This document shows, in pieces, positions 43,761 to 56,100 of a DNA stretch of 64,000 nt (the first letter of the stretch is position 1; every line of letters begins with the position of its first letter). The notes under the pieces are model-generated. The model was not told the DNA's origin, made no database searches, and worked only from the letters and a program-made list of their open reading frames with translations. The DNA is from Pyrenophora tritici-repentis. Taxonomy: Eukaryota; Ascomycota; Dothideomycetes; Pleosporales; Pleosporaceae. The stretch spans positions 4,216,001 to 4,280,000 of the forward strand of contig NC_089391.1 of assembly GCF_003171515.1 (NCBI RefSeq). The letters are read 5' to 3'. The position numbers and the translations under genes were made by a program.

Positions 43761-43879
43761 ACATACGACCACAGGACACCGAATACAGCGCTTCCCGTTC
43801 GCTCAGCGGTACTTAAGCGGTGTACCGGCGGATTAGTAGTTAGGTGGGTGACCACTAGCGAATACCCGCTGTTATATGT
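43761..43879 (+). rRNA. 5S ribosomal RNA gene or pseudogene (dispersed)
   Basis: 119 bp beginning ACATACGACCA and ending GTTATATGT, followed by a T-run (TTTTTGAGGATTTTTTTG) suitable as a Pol III terminator. Internal blocks match filamentous-fungal 5S rRNA as I know it: CTTCCCGTTCGCTCAGC, GTACTTAAGC, TTAGTAGTTAGGTGGG, TGACCACTAGCGAAT. Several differences are C-to-T or G-to-A (TAGTTAGGTGGG for TAGTTGGGTGGG, CCACTAGCG for CCACCAGCG, a mismatch in the terminal helix), so it may be a decayed copy. Dispersed single 5S genes are the rule in many Pezizomycotina. Confidence 0.85.
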
Positions 43880-44687
43880 TTTTGAGGATTTTTTTGCTTC
43901 TAGGAAAAATAGTTGTGACTATCTCACGATGGGAGAAAGTGTGGAGGTTTGGCGGGAAGCGAGCTTACGTAAGCTCTCGTTCAGTCGGTCTCACCTTCTG
44001 TGTGGTAGTCCGCTTTGACGACCACAACATCACCTATTGCAAACTGACTTTTTGGTATATAAAATGCCGCGAAGTTGCGAAATGTGCACTAGCTTCGAGA
44101 TATGCGCTGCGCCATTTGCACACCTTCCGTCACCATCAACGCCACCGCATACTCAATCTATCCTCCATGTTTTCGCACGCCCCTCTTGCGTGTCCATCAG
44201 AGCTATTGGAGCATACTAATACTTTTTGCAGACACGGCAGTAGATTGATAATAGGTTCTGTAGGATACGTGTGCCTCAGATCGCCGTTGTCTTAATCGAC
44301 TTCGATGATATTTATAATGCACATTACAGGAACTGTAGGTTTATGATACATTAGAAGGTATTATCTAGGGGTTTTCGGGGTCAGTCTGTACAAGGGATGT
44401 TGGATATGGCTCTGTGCTTATTGTTAAGACATCCATGAACGGTCTCCATAGTCACCGAAACAGAGTTGGAGTCAGCTTCACATACGATACTGCCTGTCAC
44501 GACACAACAATACAACGGCCACAATAGCAGCGGCAATAGCAAACGACAGAATTAATGGAAGCAACAATGATGATCATAATGGCAACAACAACTGCAATGA
44601 TGACAATAGCAACACTAACACCAGTGGCAAGCAACCATTGCTACGACAATATAGCTACGACCCTCTGCTTCTCAACTATCATCCAAC
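43880..44687. other. Intergenic / 5' flank of the SRR1-like gene
   Basis: No gene supported. A CAA/AAC-rich stretch (about 44500-44650) precedes the next start codon and may be its 5' untranslated region. Confidence 0.5.
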
Positions 44688-45704
44688 ATGTTTAGCACTG
44701 CTGGTGCAACACTCAAAACCGAGCCACGTTTCAGCGAGTACCGGTTGATCGAGATTGGACACACACATCCGCACGCAAGGTTCGAAAACACCAACAACCT
44801 GACAGCTCCAAAGATTCGCCATGTCACATATCCAGAGGGAGCACGACTAATGGAGCAAGAACTAATGGAAGGATACAAAATCGCCCAAGCTATCACACAG
44901 AGTGCCATGAGAGACTTCCAGGCAACAATCGAGCCGTTGTTCGACATTCTTGTTGAGGCCAAGCAACCTATATGCAAATTTCTGCTACTGGGAATGGGGC
45001 CCATCTACGCTAACCAGGGGCTTAAGTCGCACTGGGGATTGGTTCAGTACACACTGGCAAGACAGCTGATCAAACGCTACATCACAAAGCATGCCACCAA
45101 GTACCACAACTACGACGAACGCGGACAACTATGGGAATACGAAATTGTGGTCGACCATTCGCAACACACGCAATCCGACATCAGCTACCTGGAAGCTTTC
45201 TTCAACCGAATAGGTCCTGTACACGTCCACGGCCGAACAAACACTTACAACGTCCGTTTTCTCCATGCACCTCTCGCTCATTTGCTAATATCAGTCGATC
45301 TCCCAAACACCTTCGTCTTCTGCTTCAAGCCCGATAATCCTGTCAGGCAGCTACTCGCAGAGCGTCCAGGGAAGACTAAACCGCAAGCCATCATCTGCGC
45401 GCCAGGCGATATTGACAACAAGGCCAGAGATCCAAGCAAGGACTTCGCCGCGGACATGTCCTCAGATGGTGTCAGAGATTGGCTCACGAGGGGCTATACT
45501 GCCGTGCCGTTCACGCAGGATGCTGATCTTAGCTACTCGCCTTTTGGCACTACATGTTTATTCTACAACGAAAATCTGGGAACACAGGGGCCTGGAAATG
45601 AGAAGGTTGGTCCGCCTGGGTACCCTGTCAGCGCTGATTCGATGGTTGTGATCCGCGAACAGCAGGAGCAGTATGCAAAGCATTTGTTTGGTATGGATGG
45701 CTAG
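44688..45704 (+). CDS. SRR1-like domain protein (putative)
   Basis: 338 residues in one exon, no signal peptide or membrane segment. Residues about 95-130 (ICKFLLLGMGPIYANQ then WGLVQYTLARQLI) and about 150-180 (YEIVVDHSQHTQSDISYLEA, FFNRIGPVHVHG) followed by NVRFLHAPLAHLL resemble the SRR1-like domain pattern: an L-G-x-G-S/P loop with QxxLxxxL, then a beta strand, D-P/S, and L-E-x-L/F-G. SRR1 homologues act in circadian input in plants and haem-linked regulation in other eukaryotes; the role here is unknown. Assignment is by pattern only. The start is the first ATG of the frame; stop TAG. Confidence 0.55.
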   Translation: MFSTAGATLKTEPRFSEYRLIEIGHTHPHARFENTNNLTAPKIRHVTYPEGARLMEQELMEGYKIAQAITQSAMRDFQATIEPLFDILVEAKQPICKFLLLGMGPIYANQGLKSHWGLVQYTLARQLIKRYITKHATKYHNYDERGQLWEYEIVVDHSQHTQSDISYLEAFFNRIGPVHVHGRTNTYNVRFLHAPLAHLLISVDLPNTFVFCFKPDNPVRQLLAERPGKTKPQAIICAPGDIDNKARDPSKDFAADMSSDGVRDWLTRGYTAVPFTQDADLSYSPFGTTCLFYNENLGTQGPGNEKVGPPGYPVSADSMVVIREQQEQYAKHLFGMDG

Positions 45705-46914
45705 TTTCTCAGCTGGAACCCATCTCGATGAGATTGAACATGTCCTATTCTCCTCGGATATAGCATTTTCTTTTACTGGGGGACGGAAGTTATGATGACA
45801 CAGGTATACAGGCTTGGTTTACTTCTTGGCATGAATCAATACCAGCTCATGACCTATTGATGCGGAAAAACAATATTCTCCTATTCCAGGTGACCTGAAT
45901 TACTCCACAACTAGTATGCAAAAGCTACTTTGTGCCCCAGATACATTTGTTAAGAATAGAATACTGGAGTGTATCTACTTTGTCGCTGTAAGTATTCCAT
46001 GTTACCTATGCGCGTGCGAACGTGAAATGGAATACACCCAAGAACTACTACCATACTCCATTATATCAGTAGCGCCACGGGTACTACAACCGTATGCTGT
46101 CATAATGACAGAGCAAACGTGATATAAACAGCTACCTCCTACGGTCATATTATAGACACACGACTCCACCCTCGTCCTCTCAGAATCCAAATCCACGTGG
46201 TACCCCCAATACCCGCCACCCAGTACGCCGGTAAACCTCCGTAGTACCAGTGCTACCGTAGCCTCCCCTCGTTCATCCGCGTTTTTGCCTCTTTGTACAA
46301 CGTTGTGTTCACGTAATAAAGTCTCCGAACGCCTGCCTGTGCAACGTTATCCCTATTCCCAGCTGCATGTTTCCTAACCGCCTTTTTTCGTTGTGCGACG
46401 TTACGTATACCCAAACGCCAGAAACGCCAGTTAAAAAGCCAAAGATACATAATTGCCAGCAAATTTACAAAAAAAGGATTTGGCCTTGCAAAACGGTGCA
46501 GATATCAATATGGTAATGACAGAGGTTTGTAAAGAATAGCAGAGAGTACGGTGTAGCTAATCACGACGGATAGCGTGTTTTTGTGTGATTGGACTGCCTA
46601 GACAAGGCTGGTTGGTGCATGCGACTCGGTGGTGGTGGTGGTGTGTGGGACCTGAGTTGATTGCCTTGCTCCGGTCTACCGAAGTGGCGGGTGGATAAGG
46701 TGGTGCGTTGAATGCGGTATTGGTTGCGGGTATATGCGAGATGTCGTGATTATGTTGAATAGCCTAGCCAGTCGTGGTCGTGCGCCCAGTAGCCGAGTCT
46801 ATGGCAGTGCTGCAGTGGAATAGTGTTTTTTTTTGGTTAGAGAATAAAAAGACGTGTGTTGTAAGAACAGAAATTCATGATGAAAAGGTGCGTGGGAAAA
46901 AGGACGGGTTCGTT
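45705..46914. other. Intergenic between convergent genes
   Basis: About 1.2 kb; no coding sequence or RNA gene recognised. Short ORFs lack composition or domain support. Confidence 0.5.
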
Positions 46915-48285
46915 CTAGTAGAACGTCCTGATGCTTTGTCTGTCCTCGTCCTCTTCAGACAAGGACCAGAGGTGTGGGACCTTCTTTGCTTTTCCATCTC
47001 GCTCGTCATGGTCCTCACCAAGCCTAATGACGCAGCTAAAGACTAGGTTCCAACCGTTTACCCCGGCAGAATGATAGGCTTCTGAGACGGCAGCATCGCG
47101 ACTGCCGCATTTGATCAGCTTGTAAATCTGCTTGCCGTGGAAATGTGACCCGTGTACAAAAGGGTCGGCAGCCTGACAGGTACTCAGCACGAGACAGTAA
47201 ACAAGCGGCGTAGCCCCTAATGAGGTCGCTTTCTCGTTCGAACATGGAAAACATGAACGAGAAGGGTGTGTAGTGTCGGGATGGTCGGCAAGACATTTCG
47301 GGACATCGTCATCTATTGGCGTTCTCATCGCAGCCGAGGCCCATACCCTGGGTGTTTCGAGACTGACAGGCCTGGCATTCGGTAGCGAGGGCAATTTATC
47401 CAGCCATCGGCTTACCTCCTGTGTCTCGATATTCTTGAGATGTGCTTTGCTGGGCTTCTCATACCATAGCTCTGTAGAGCCATATTTAAGGAGCCATTCG
47501 TACTCCTTGTAATCGGTAGTATGGGCAGCATATCGGGTGACGTAGACGTTGCGGCTGAATGGTCCAATATGCACTAATTGGGCGAGATCTTCGACGAAAG
47601 GATCCTCACAGTATACGGCTGGAATAAAGTGATTTGCAATACCGACTTTGAAGAATGGTGTGGAGAGTGCGTTTATTTGAGCAGGGGCTTGAGGTGGTGG
47701 TGGTGGTGGCTTAGAATCGTTAGTCATTGTTTGTAGTAAGACAGGGTGGCTTACAGGAGGAGGCGGTGGCGGAGGAATAGCCCCATAGGCAGCAACCCAG
47801 GTTGGTATCCCGCCGGGTGGTGGTGGTGGTGGTGGTGGTGGCTATGGTATGTTAGCTAGACGTTTCGATCACTGTCTCGAGAATTCAAGACTCACCGGCG
47901 GTGGCGGTGGGGGCGGTGGGGGCGGAGGAGCCTGGCTTGCCGGAGTCGAAGATTTGGCAATAGAACCCAGTAGGACACATTGATAGTCTGGCTTGAGATC
48001 GACGACAACTGAGTCCTTTCCTTCTTGCAGTGATCGATCTACGCCTTGTTTATCTTGCCTCTCTTCTTCGCCCGTTATCACGTCCGCAGACCGGTGTTCA
48101 TCCTTGCTGACAGACATGAATGCCGAAGAACCCGCGTCCCGCTCATTTGAGAGTTCAAACGAACCACAGTATCCCCCGACCATCGGTGTGTTTGCCTCTC
48201 GCGGCGCTGGTGGCGATGAATCTGTGGGCGATGGAGCGACGCTTATCATGGAATCGTTTTCGATCAAGATATAGTTGTCGTCCAT
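46915..48285 (-). CDS. Proline-rich protein of unknown function
   Basis: Two exons: 48285-47896 and 47841-46915, joined by a 54 bp phase-0 intron (47842-47895, GTGAGT...CATACCATAG) that lies exactly inside a polyproline tract. Total 438 residues. The N-terminus is acidic/Ser-rich (MDDNYILIENDSMIS). Residues about 115-150 are two proline runs around GGIPTWVAAYGAIP, followed by a third (KPPPPPPQAP). The C-terminal part is globular-looking with a few Cys (SRSCFPCSNEK, YCLVLSTCQAADPF). No family recognised. Proline runs could bind profilin or SH3/WW domains (inference). A near-continuous ATG (47727) could be an alternative start. Confidence 0.68.
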
Positions 48286-50706
48286 AGAATCGTCGATGCA
48301 ATCGAATCGTGGATGAAGCCGAAGTGCAGCAAAGAATGAGGTTCAGTGTGATCAATGAGAATGACGTTTGATGTTCGGTCTCGGAGTAACAAAGCGTTCG
48401 GCTGACGTGGTGTTTGCGTAGAAGCTGACAGTCAAATGATCTTGATCGGATCACAGATTATCATCCGATGCCGTGGTTGAATTACTTATAACGAAGGGAA
48501 TTTGCCTTACTAAGTACCGACAGGGATCAATGCCCAGCCAAAGCTGAACAGGCTAAGGCAGCAACTGGGGCCAACCCGAATAGTGAGTAAGGTCATGGGG
48601 CAACCTATAGTTAAGTCGTACTAGACAGATGATGAATATGCCGTACGTACAAGTGCCGCATGCGCTGGATCCGATAATTAATTCGGCTACTCACCCTTGC
48701 GGGATGAAGGATACAGGTAAGACGAAAGATTGGTAGCATACATGGCGCTGAGGAATATCTGCCTTGTTCCGTTATCGGATCGACGTTAAGGTGCTGTAGA
48801 ATGAAGCTAAAGCGTTGGTCTGGTTTCTGAGGCTTCCGCCTTGGTCCTACGGAAACCAGCTTCTAGTGTACCTAGTTGTGCTGAGATTTGAGGAAGGAAT
48901 AGCGAGACTAAAGCCCGAGAGCGACGTGGGAAGCGACGTAGAGTTTCTTGGTGTCCTTGGAGGGTATACACGACAGCTCGTCGCTACAAATGCGTACTCA
49001 TACAACGGTGCCACGGTTCGTAAGACTAGGGCTGGTAGAGCGGACCATCATATCCCTGGGTGTAGATGCGAAGCCAGTTAATCATTGGATCAGTGTTCCA
49101 TAAGTCGAACGATTATTTGTGACGTGTTTCGCTCTATGCACATCGCCGTGTGTCCGCAACATTGGTCCAGTCTGCAGCCAGATTCCAGATCCTAGTTACT
49201 CCAGCGACGAAGAAGACTCTCGTACAACCTGATTGTCCCACCTCTTTAATCCAGTCTTTACAGTAAGTTCAGCTTGACTCGATAGACCGTATGATAGAGT
49301 TTCTCAACCGCAGGTTCCCAGAGAGACTATCCAGCACAGCGATAGCGGACGCACCATGCATGTGACAGAAGCACATATTGCATGATTCTTGCAGTAGTTA
49401 CACCAGCATAAGGTGGTTAGTTGATGCTGGGAAAAGGCGGTCAGTGGCACAAGAAGATTGGAGAAGGTGGTCCAGTGCATCGCTCAATAAAAGCCATACC
49501 GGAAAAAATATATTGAGAAGACAAACAATGTGGAGATGTCAGAAAGAACGCTGGTGTACCAACGAACATGTGGGCAGGAGCCACTCACTAGACTAAGCGA
49601 AGTGAGGCGCTTCACCGGAGGCTAACCTTGCAAGTCGCGTCCACAGGTAGATCTATTTCCCGACTAGTGTCGAACGTCAACCACCGATTAGGTGAAGCAG
49701 CCAAAGAGGATGACAAAAATGAGGTGAATGCGGAAGTATCAGGGGCATTGGAGAATGAAACACCTTGGAAGGCTGAGTCAAACCCAGTGAAAACGAGAGC
49801 TTCCCGGCCAGATAGCGATGACTTCCGAAGCCACATATCGTATCATGGAGTTTGTGGAAAGTGCAAGAACAGCTGTTCCATGGGCAAGAAGAGAAGGATC
49901 ATAGTGCGGGTGATCAATGTTGTAGAGCAAACAACGTGTGGGAAGATGTGTTGCGGCGAAAGGAATCAACAACAACAACAACATTGCAGAGCAACCACCT
50001 CACTCAAATACTCACGATATGGCCGATATAGGAGCTCAGGCAACCCATATAAGGTCCTCCCGAACGTCATCTGTCTCAGCTGGTGCCGTCGAAATGAAGC
50101 GGACTGAGTTACCTACCCAGTCAAGCATCCAGAGAGCACATCGGTATCCTGAACAAGCGGGCAACGGACCGTGCAGCCGCTGCGAAGGTCGGACTTGTCT
50201 CTGCGTGTATTGCAGGTGATATTTTGGTGTCAAAATAGATATCGAAGTATTCGTAGGCAAAATGATCAAGTTGGAAGGAGACTCAATCCAAGACTGTGAC
50301 ATTCCTCCTGCGTGCTCACCCAAGCATCTATGCAGAATTCCACTAGAATTACCTTTGAATACAACGAACAGCTGTTTTTCGCAAATGAAGTCCTCCCCGC
50401 ATGCCGTCATAAATGACATTCGTAGTTACAGCTGTCACCCAACGCGACTTCCATCCCAATATACACCCATAACCCAAAGCAGCCTAGCCCGCCAAGCCGA
50501 ACCCTGTCGAACAGGCGTCATGCCCTCACGCATCGCAACAACCCCATCTCTACATCTACCACATCGCCCTACCCTCCCCTTCATCCACCGCCCCTTCCAC
50601 CATCAACCGCGCGCAAAAACTCCCACCACCCCGTCGCGTCGCCGTACCCTCAAATCCCAAGCTCCCGACAGCTTCCCCAAACTTCCCTCAAGCTCCCCAA
50701 ATCACA
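48286..50706. other. Intergenic, weak ORFs only
   Basis: The longest plus-strand ORF is 49628-50107 (159 codons; has CGKCKNSCSMGKK and a Gln run). A 66-codon ORF at 50019-50219 ends in a Cys-rich NGPCSRCEGRTCLCVYCR that looks like a small zinc-binding fragment. A minus-strand ORF at 49778-49984 starts with a signal-peptide-like MLLLLLIPFAATH. None has a recognised domain, and they overlap, so no gene is called. Confidence 0.45.
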
Positions 50707-51363
50707 ATGGCGAACGGGTACGAATCACACACATGGCGCAGACAAAGAGGCAAACCACTAACGCATCTGAAAACATAGCTGGGCGCCCATCATCGGCCTC
50801 ATCGTCGTCGTCATCTTCTGCGCTGCATCCTGGGTTCTAGCACCAAAGGGCGAAAACCAAACGTACGTGTTTGCCCGTCCCCGTCTCCACCAGTCCAGCA
50901 CAACACCCGGTTCGCTCCACCGCCAGCACCGCGCTGCTCTTCAACCCTGTAAACCCTGTCTGCGCACCAAGACGTCTCTGGAACAGCTGCTCGCTGTGCA
51001 TGAGAAGCGTGAGAGAGCCCGTCGCGTTCACTTTGACGATAGCGGTAGCGATGAGACGACGCGGATCCGTACTTCTCCTCCAACAAGCATCTACAGCTAC
51101 AGCGATTTCGATGGTGCCGAGGACGAGAAGAGCATGGCGCGAGGAGCCGGAGCCGGATGCACAACCGGATGATGAAGGGGACAAGAACCAGAATCTGGGC
51201 TAACGTATATGTGTTTTCAAAATATAGGGTTTGGCGTTCTACGCTTGTGCTTTCGGCGGCTGCCATGTATATCATGTGGGCGATCACGTTTCTCGCGCAA
51301 TTGCACCCGCTTATTTCGCCGGTACGGGGCGACTTGCGACCGGAGTTGAATGGAGGGCGTTAA
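50707..51363 (+). CDS. VMA9: V-type proton ATPase subunit e (Vma9-like)
   Basis: Three exons: 50707-50717 (11 nt, MAN plus two bases), 50779-50862, 51228-51363. Introns are 50718-50778 (GTACGA...AACATAG) and 50863-51227 (GTACGT...CTAAC...AATATAG, 365 bp). The 76-residue product begins MANGWAPIIGLIVVV, has one membrane helix, KGENQTVWRS, and a second helix (AAAMYIMWAITFLAQLHPLI), ending SPVRGDLRPELNGGR. Length and motifs match fungal subunit e of the membrane Vo sector that acidifies the vacuole. The second intron is unusually long, and its first 105 codons stay open in frame with exon 2. Convergent with ARV1. Confidence 0.92.
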
Positions 51364-51628
51364 GGGAATGGTTTAAGAGGACAATGGGAAGGGCCGTTGG
51401 TTGGACAAGTTGGTTGGCATGCTGAGAAGCTGCGGCTGAGACGTACTGTGCAACCGTGGCAGAGTCGAACATGGAAGATGGAGATGAAGCATATTTCGAG
51501 TTTTCAGGCGCAACATGTGTATAATCAGTCTGGCGTATCACGGACATGCTTTGTGAATTTGTAGCCAATATGAGATTCAATCAAACTGGGGGTATCATAT
51601 TTACACACATTAATCTCTCGTTCTCCAT

Positions 51629-52624
51629 CTACGTGCCTACCAAATCCCCAACCCACGCCCAAGCACTCCCCCCATCCACCCACTCCCTCGCATACCCCTC
51701 CCACCCCGTCCCCAACCCTGCCGCCCTCAAAAACCCCCAACCTATCGCCGTCCTCACCCCCGCCCCAATCCCCACTAGCAGTCCCGCCCTCACATATCCA
51801 CAGTCCATCAGAATCTCCAGCGCGGCAATATTGTTTACAATCACGGCCCAACTAACTGCCGTCGCGCTGGACGGGAGGTCATAATCCCAGATAATAAGCA
51901 AAATCGGGAAGAGCTTCGTACAGCTACTCACCAGCAGCGCCGTGGACAGGGGCGTAGCGTGTGGGAAGTAGGGAATCGCTTTACGCCAGAGGGTGCGTAA
52001 GGGGGACGGTGGGTTCGCGGCGCAGAGGAGGCGGATGGGGAGGTGGAAGGCTAGTGTGGAGAGGGTTACGAGGAGCAGGAAGAAGAGGTATTGGAGGCCG
52101 AGGGGGTATGACTGTAGGAATTGGGCGTTGGTTATTGGTGTGGGGGTGAGTGATGTGGTGTTTTGGGTCGGATCGGAGAAGGAGGAAGGGTGGTGCGGCG
52201 AGGTGGGTGGTAAGGGAAGTTTTTCGATGCGGGCCCAGGTTAGGTAGACGTCGAAGAGGAGAAGGAGGATTCCTAGGCGGAGGATTGATCGCTGTTATTC
52301 GTCAGCCCCTCTCTATCACCCTCTGTATCCGTTCACTATGCCTCCATTCCCTCGCTTTGTTGGTTTATGGTGTATACTTACATCAAACTTCTCATCATCC
52401 CTCCCCAGCCGATTAAACAACAAGTGCCGATACACCTCGGCCTTTATAAGGACCAGGTCGATGAACAAGATTACAAAATCGTGTTCGACGTATTTATCCG
52501 CGAATTTCTTGCATACGGGACATTGCGTTAGGCGCACGCCTTTGCCGAGTGCGCGGTCGTCGGCTTTGGAGTAGGTCGTATAGAGTGTGCGCACGAGGGT
52601 GCGGCAGGATATGCATATTGGCAT
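51629..52624 (-). CDS. ARV1: ARV1 family lipid-homeostasis protein
   Basis: Exon 1 52624-52382, intron 52292-52381 (GTAAGT...CTGACGAATAACAG), exon 2 52291-51629; 301 residues. The N-terminal Arv1 homology domain has the zinc-binding cysteines C4, C7, C35 and C38 (MPICISC, TQCPVCKKFADKYVEHD), followed by FVILFIDLVLIKAEVYRHLL and several hydrophobic membrane segments. It is an ER membrane protein required for sterol traffic and GPI-anchor synthesis (family knowledge). I chose the ATG that gives MPICISC because the 26-residue upstream extension (ATG at 52702) is not family-like. Confidence 0.93.
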
Positions 52625-53109
52625 TGTAGGTGTGGTAGGTCGGGCGAAAATGGGACGCGATTCGTCACATGGCGCGTTAGATAGGAGGCGGGGTTCCTTC
52701 ACAATGCGGACGTGGTCTTGGGAGCGTACTTGGTGGGATTGTCATGAGTGATAGAAACATGTAGGAGGCTAGGTTTGGGGAAAGGGTCTCGGCCGGGGAT
52801 TAGAGAGCTAAACTCCGTGTCTCCAAGTTCTACTGACTCACACACACTTGACATCTATTTACGCTTATTAACTACAGTACTTGGATGCAATGAACATGCT
52901 AGCCTTGGTCTTGCTCGCCAATCCAATTATCAAAGGTCCTACAAGATTACATTTCATGCCATGCTTTTGACGCCAGCCAGCCCCCTATACTCATGCACCT
53001 ATTCAACGCCTCGCGCTGTGATGAATGGCAAAGAGAAGATAAACCAAATCACAACCGTTCTTACATAGATCTTTCATAACCAAGTACGACACTCTTCTCA
53101 TATAACTCT
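52625..53109. other. Spacer upstream of ARV1, downstream of the nucleoporin gene
   Basis: About 480 bp; nothing coding seen. It holds the ARV1 promoter and the nucleoporin 3' untranslated region. Confidence 0.5.
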
Positions 53110-56100
53110 TCATCGCGCGGCTTCCTCAACAGTGGCGCTGACCTCTCTCGCCCGTTGGATCCATGATTGATCATCCATGTCTCGCCCCAGTACTTCGCTG
53201 CCTAAGATGATGCGCATCACCTCAGCAAGGCCAATGGCGTTCTCAGGGCCACCGAAGAGTGTACCAGTCCGTCTACTAGCTTTACTCCAGTGCTCCACCA
53301 GGTAAACGATCCATTTGACGAGCAGCTTACGGTTGCGGCCTGCAAACGGCTGTTCTTGTGCATACCACAACGCTTCCAAGGTCGCAACCAAGTTCTCATA
53401 CGGCGCGTTAATCTTAAGGAAGACGTCGATCGGCCACGTCAAGTTGGAGTTCAAGGCTAGATTTTGTGTGTTTGGCGCATTCGCATCATGCACGTAGAAT
53501 TCCAAGTCGTACTGGAGAAGGAGTTGCAGGACAATGTTCACTGGGAATACGTTGTCGTTTAGGTTGGTACGGTGACCAAGGTCCTCAACTTTCAGTGCAA
53601 CAGCCTCCCAAGGTGCACTTTGGCCATCTGCTAGAGCTTTACGATGGGTCTGATCAATGAGGTTGGTCCATGTCGAGCGAATATCGGGTACACTGCGGTA
53701 GTCGGCGGCGTGGTATATAAGCAGACAAATGTCATAATATGCTGCTTGGTCTGCGTAGTCGTGATAGAGCTGGAAGATGTTAGAAATGCAACAAAAAGGC
53801 TATTGGGTTAACTTACCTCGTCAAGAGAATGGATTTGACCGTTGAGGTGGGCAATGACCTCGTCTCTCCGCTGGCCACTGAGTCGTTCGTCACCCCTAAT
53901 CCTCTGCAACACATCGTCTTGGATGTTGGCGATATCGAGATGATCACTGATGTTTCGTAGCAGTTCCTGTCGAGATTGCCGGTTACGTACGCCGGCATCC
54001 GCGAAACCGGTCATGCGCGTCGAGGCATTGGCCTTGGCTCGAGACAGATACTCTATTCTCTTCTCCAGCGTCAACGGTAACGTACTCTTCGCGAGTTGGT
54101 ATTGTGTATCCGCTGCACTTAGGTAGTCGTTGTAGTGAGCGTAGTATCGCCATAGTAGGTCCGCATGTGCCAAGTTTGTCTCCGAGCTCTGTTTTAGGTA
54201 CTCGACGACGAAGGGGGAGTTGATTTCCAACAATCGCTCGGACCAGCCATTCTCCATATACCAATCATAAAGGTAGTTTTGGAAGACCTCGTCCTCTGAA
54301 TTGTTAATCTGCTCATACGCTTCGTGTTTGCGACGGGTGACTGCGGAGATGACACCATCTGGTACAGGTCCTTGGGTGTTGTAAGCATAGTCGACGGCCT
54401 CGATGACCTTGCAGACTAAGGTGTAGCAAAATGCGCGCTTGTCGTAGAATTGACGCCGGGCATCGTTTGGATCGCCGTTGTGGTCACGGTTGTCCCGCAC
54501 CCAAGAAAGCGCCTTGTTACCCCGATCCCATTCATGGGCAACCTTGAGGGCAAGTCTGATAGCGCCTAGGATTGTCAGCAATTGAAGGAGTGTTATTGAT
54601 TGGATGGATCAGCTTACCAGCATAGAACTCGAGCTGAATGTATTGGTTCACAGTCTCGGACAGGTTTTCATAGCTCAAACTCTTGGCTACCTGCTCAAAT
54701 AACCTCATACTGTCATTGAGCAGAATACGCCCACGTTCGGCATTTACGCCGAGGTCGGCTGCTTTCTTCAAGCTTTCCTGAGCCTTGAAAATGACAACAT
54801 CATCTGAACTGCAGAAGCTGCCACACTTCCTCCGCAGGGCCTCGGCGACTGATTCGACATTGGAACCCTTGGTGATGTTACGGTTCACAATGGCCTTGAC
54901 CAATTCCCTGGCAATCTCCCTACCCTCATTGGCGGAAAAGAGACCCTGAAATGTGAGCTGACGGACCCTCGTTTGTAGCTGAGGATCTGGCAGCAGCGCC
55001 AGGATATCCTCCAAGCGCTCTTCGAAGAGTACGAGAACAAAAGATATGCCCTCAACAATGTTATTGATCATGAGCAACAAACTGGTGAGTGCCCGGTTCT
55101 CGCCTTGGAGCTCAACCTCTTCTTGCCGCGACGCCGCGCGTCCCAATGCTTCTGGGCCGGCCAATCCCTCAATGAAAGACTTGTTGGACTCTAGAAACTC
55201 GTGGAGCTGGGCCAAACAGCGTTGTATTTCGTGCAACTTGGCAGTGCCGTGTGTCGATGTGAGGACGGGACCGGTGGGTTCGGCAACCTCCTGGATGATG
55301 GGAGTATTCCAGATTGAGCGAACGAGGCGTGACACGTACATAGCAATACCATCGTGCCGTGGTGATGCGCGAACATTTTCCACACTCAGACCTTCTACTG
55401 TTGCACTCTCCGTCAAATGGGCCTTTCCGCCAAATTCGATAAAGACCTTTCGAGCAAATTCGATAACCTCCGAGTCGGTTACTTTCGCAATTCGCGAGTC
55501 GGGCCCAACATCCGATCCTTGACCACAGGCAACAGCTAGGGCGGTAGCAGAGGTCTCAGCTAGACCGTACTGCTTTGCGAGCTTGCGAACATCAGCTTCA
55601 GCACCGTCTGGACCATGAACTTTCACAATAGAGGCAAAGATGTCAACCAGCCGTCTCCGTCGAACCGTTTCGATGCCGTTTGATGTAATGATTGCGTATT
55701 CGGAGAGCGGAATGTCGAATTGGGTGGAGAGCTCGTTTCCAAAGCCGAGGGGTTCGTTTCTTGCGGAGAAGGGGGCTGTGACTAGGCCAATGTCTTGAAC
55801 TCTGCCTATGAGCGGTGTAAACATGCCAGTCTCAGTGTAGCGCGGAGGCTCCGAGCTTTCCCGTTGCGCTAGCAGTCCCGAATGCGGAGCCGAAGCGAAC
55901 ATGTGGTGATTCGGGTCATTGGGCGACTGGAGTACAAAGGAAAAGAAAGCACCGGGTGCGTATCTGGTTGCGAGCTTGGTTTGTGTGAGCCACGTTGAAT
56001 CGAAGGCGATTGCTGCACTGCCTTGGTAAGGTTGTACCTGTGTCGAGTTGCTGAGCTGCGAGGTATTTTGATTTTGGTGTGGCGGGAATCGGATGTGACG

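Noticed and set aside
49628..50219. A Cys-rich regulatory or secreted protein gene
   Set aside because: Overlapping short ORFs on both strands, no recognised domain, no convincing splice model.
50811..51287. 158-codon minus-strand ORF over the V-ATPase subunit e gene
   Set aside because: Overlaps confirmed exons on the other strand; no domain.
55046..55522. 158-codon plus-strand ORF inside the nucleoporin gene
   Set aside because: Antisense shadow of a conserved coding exon.
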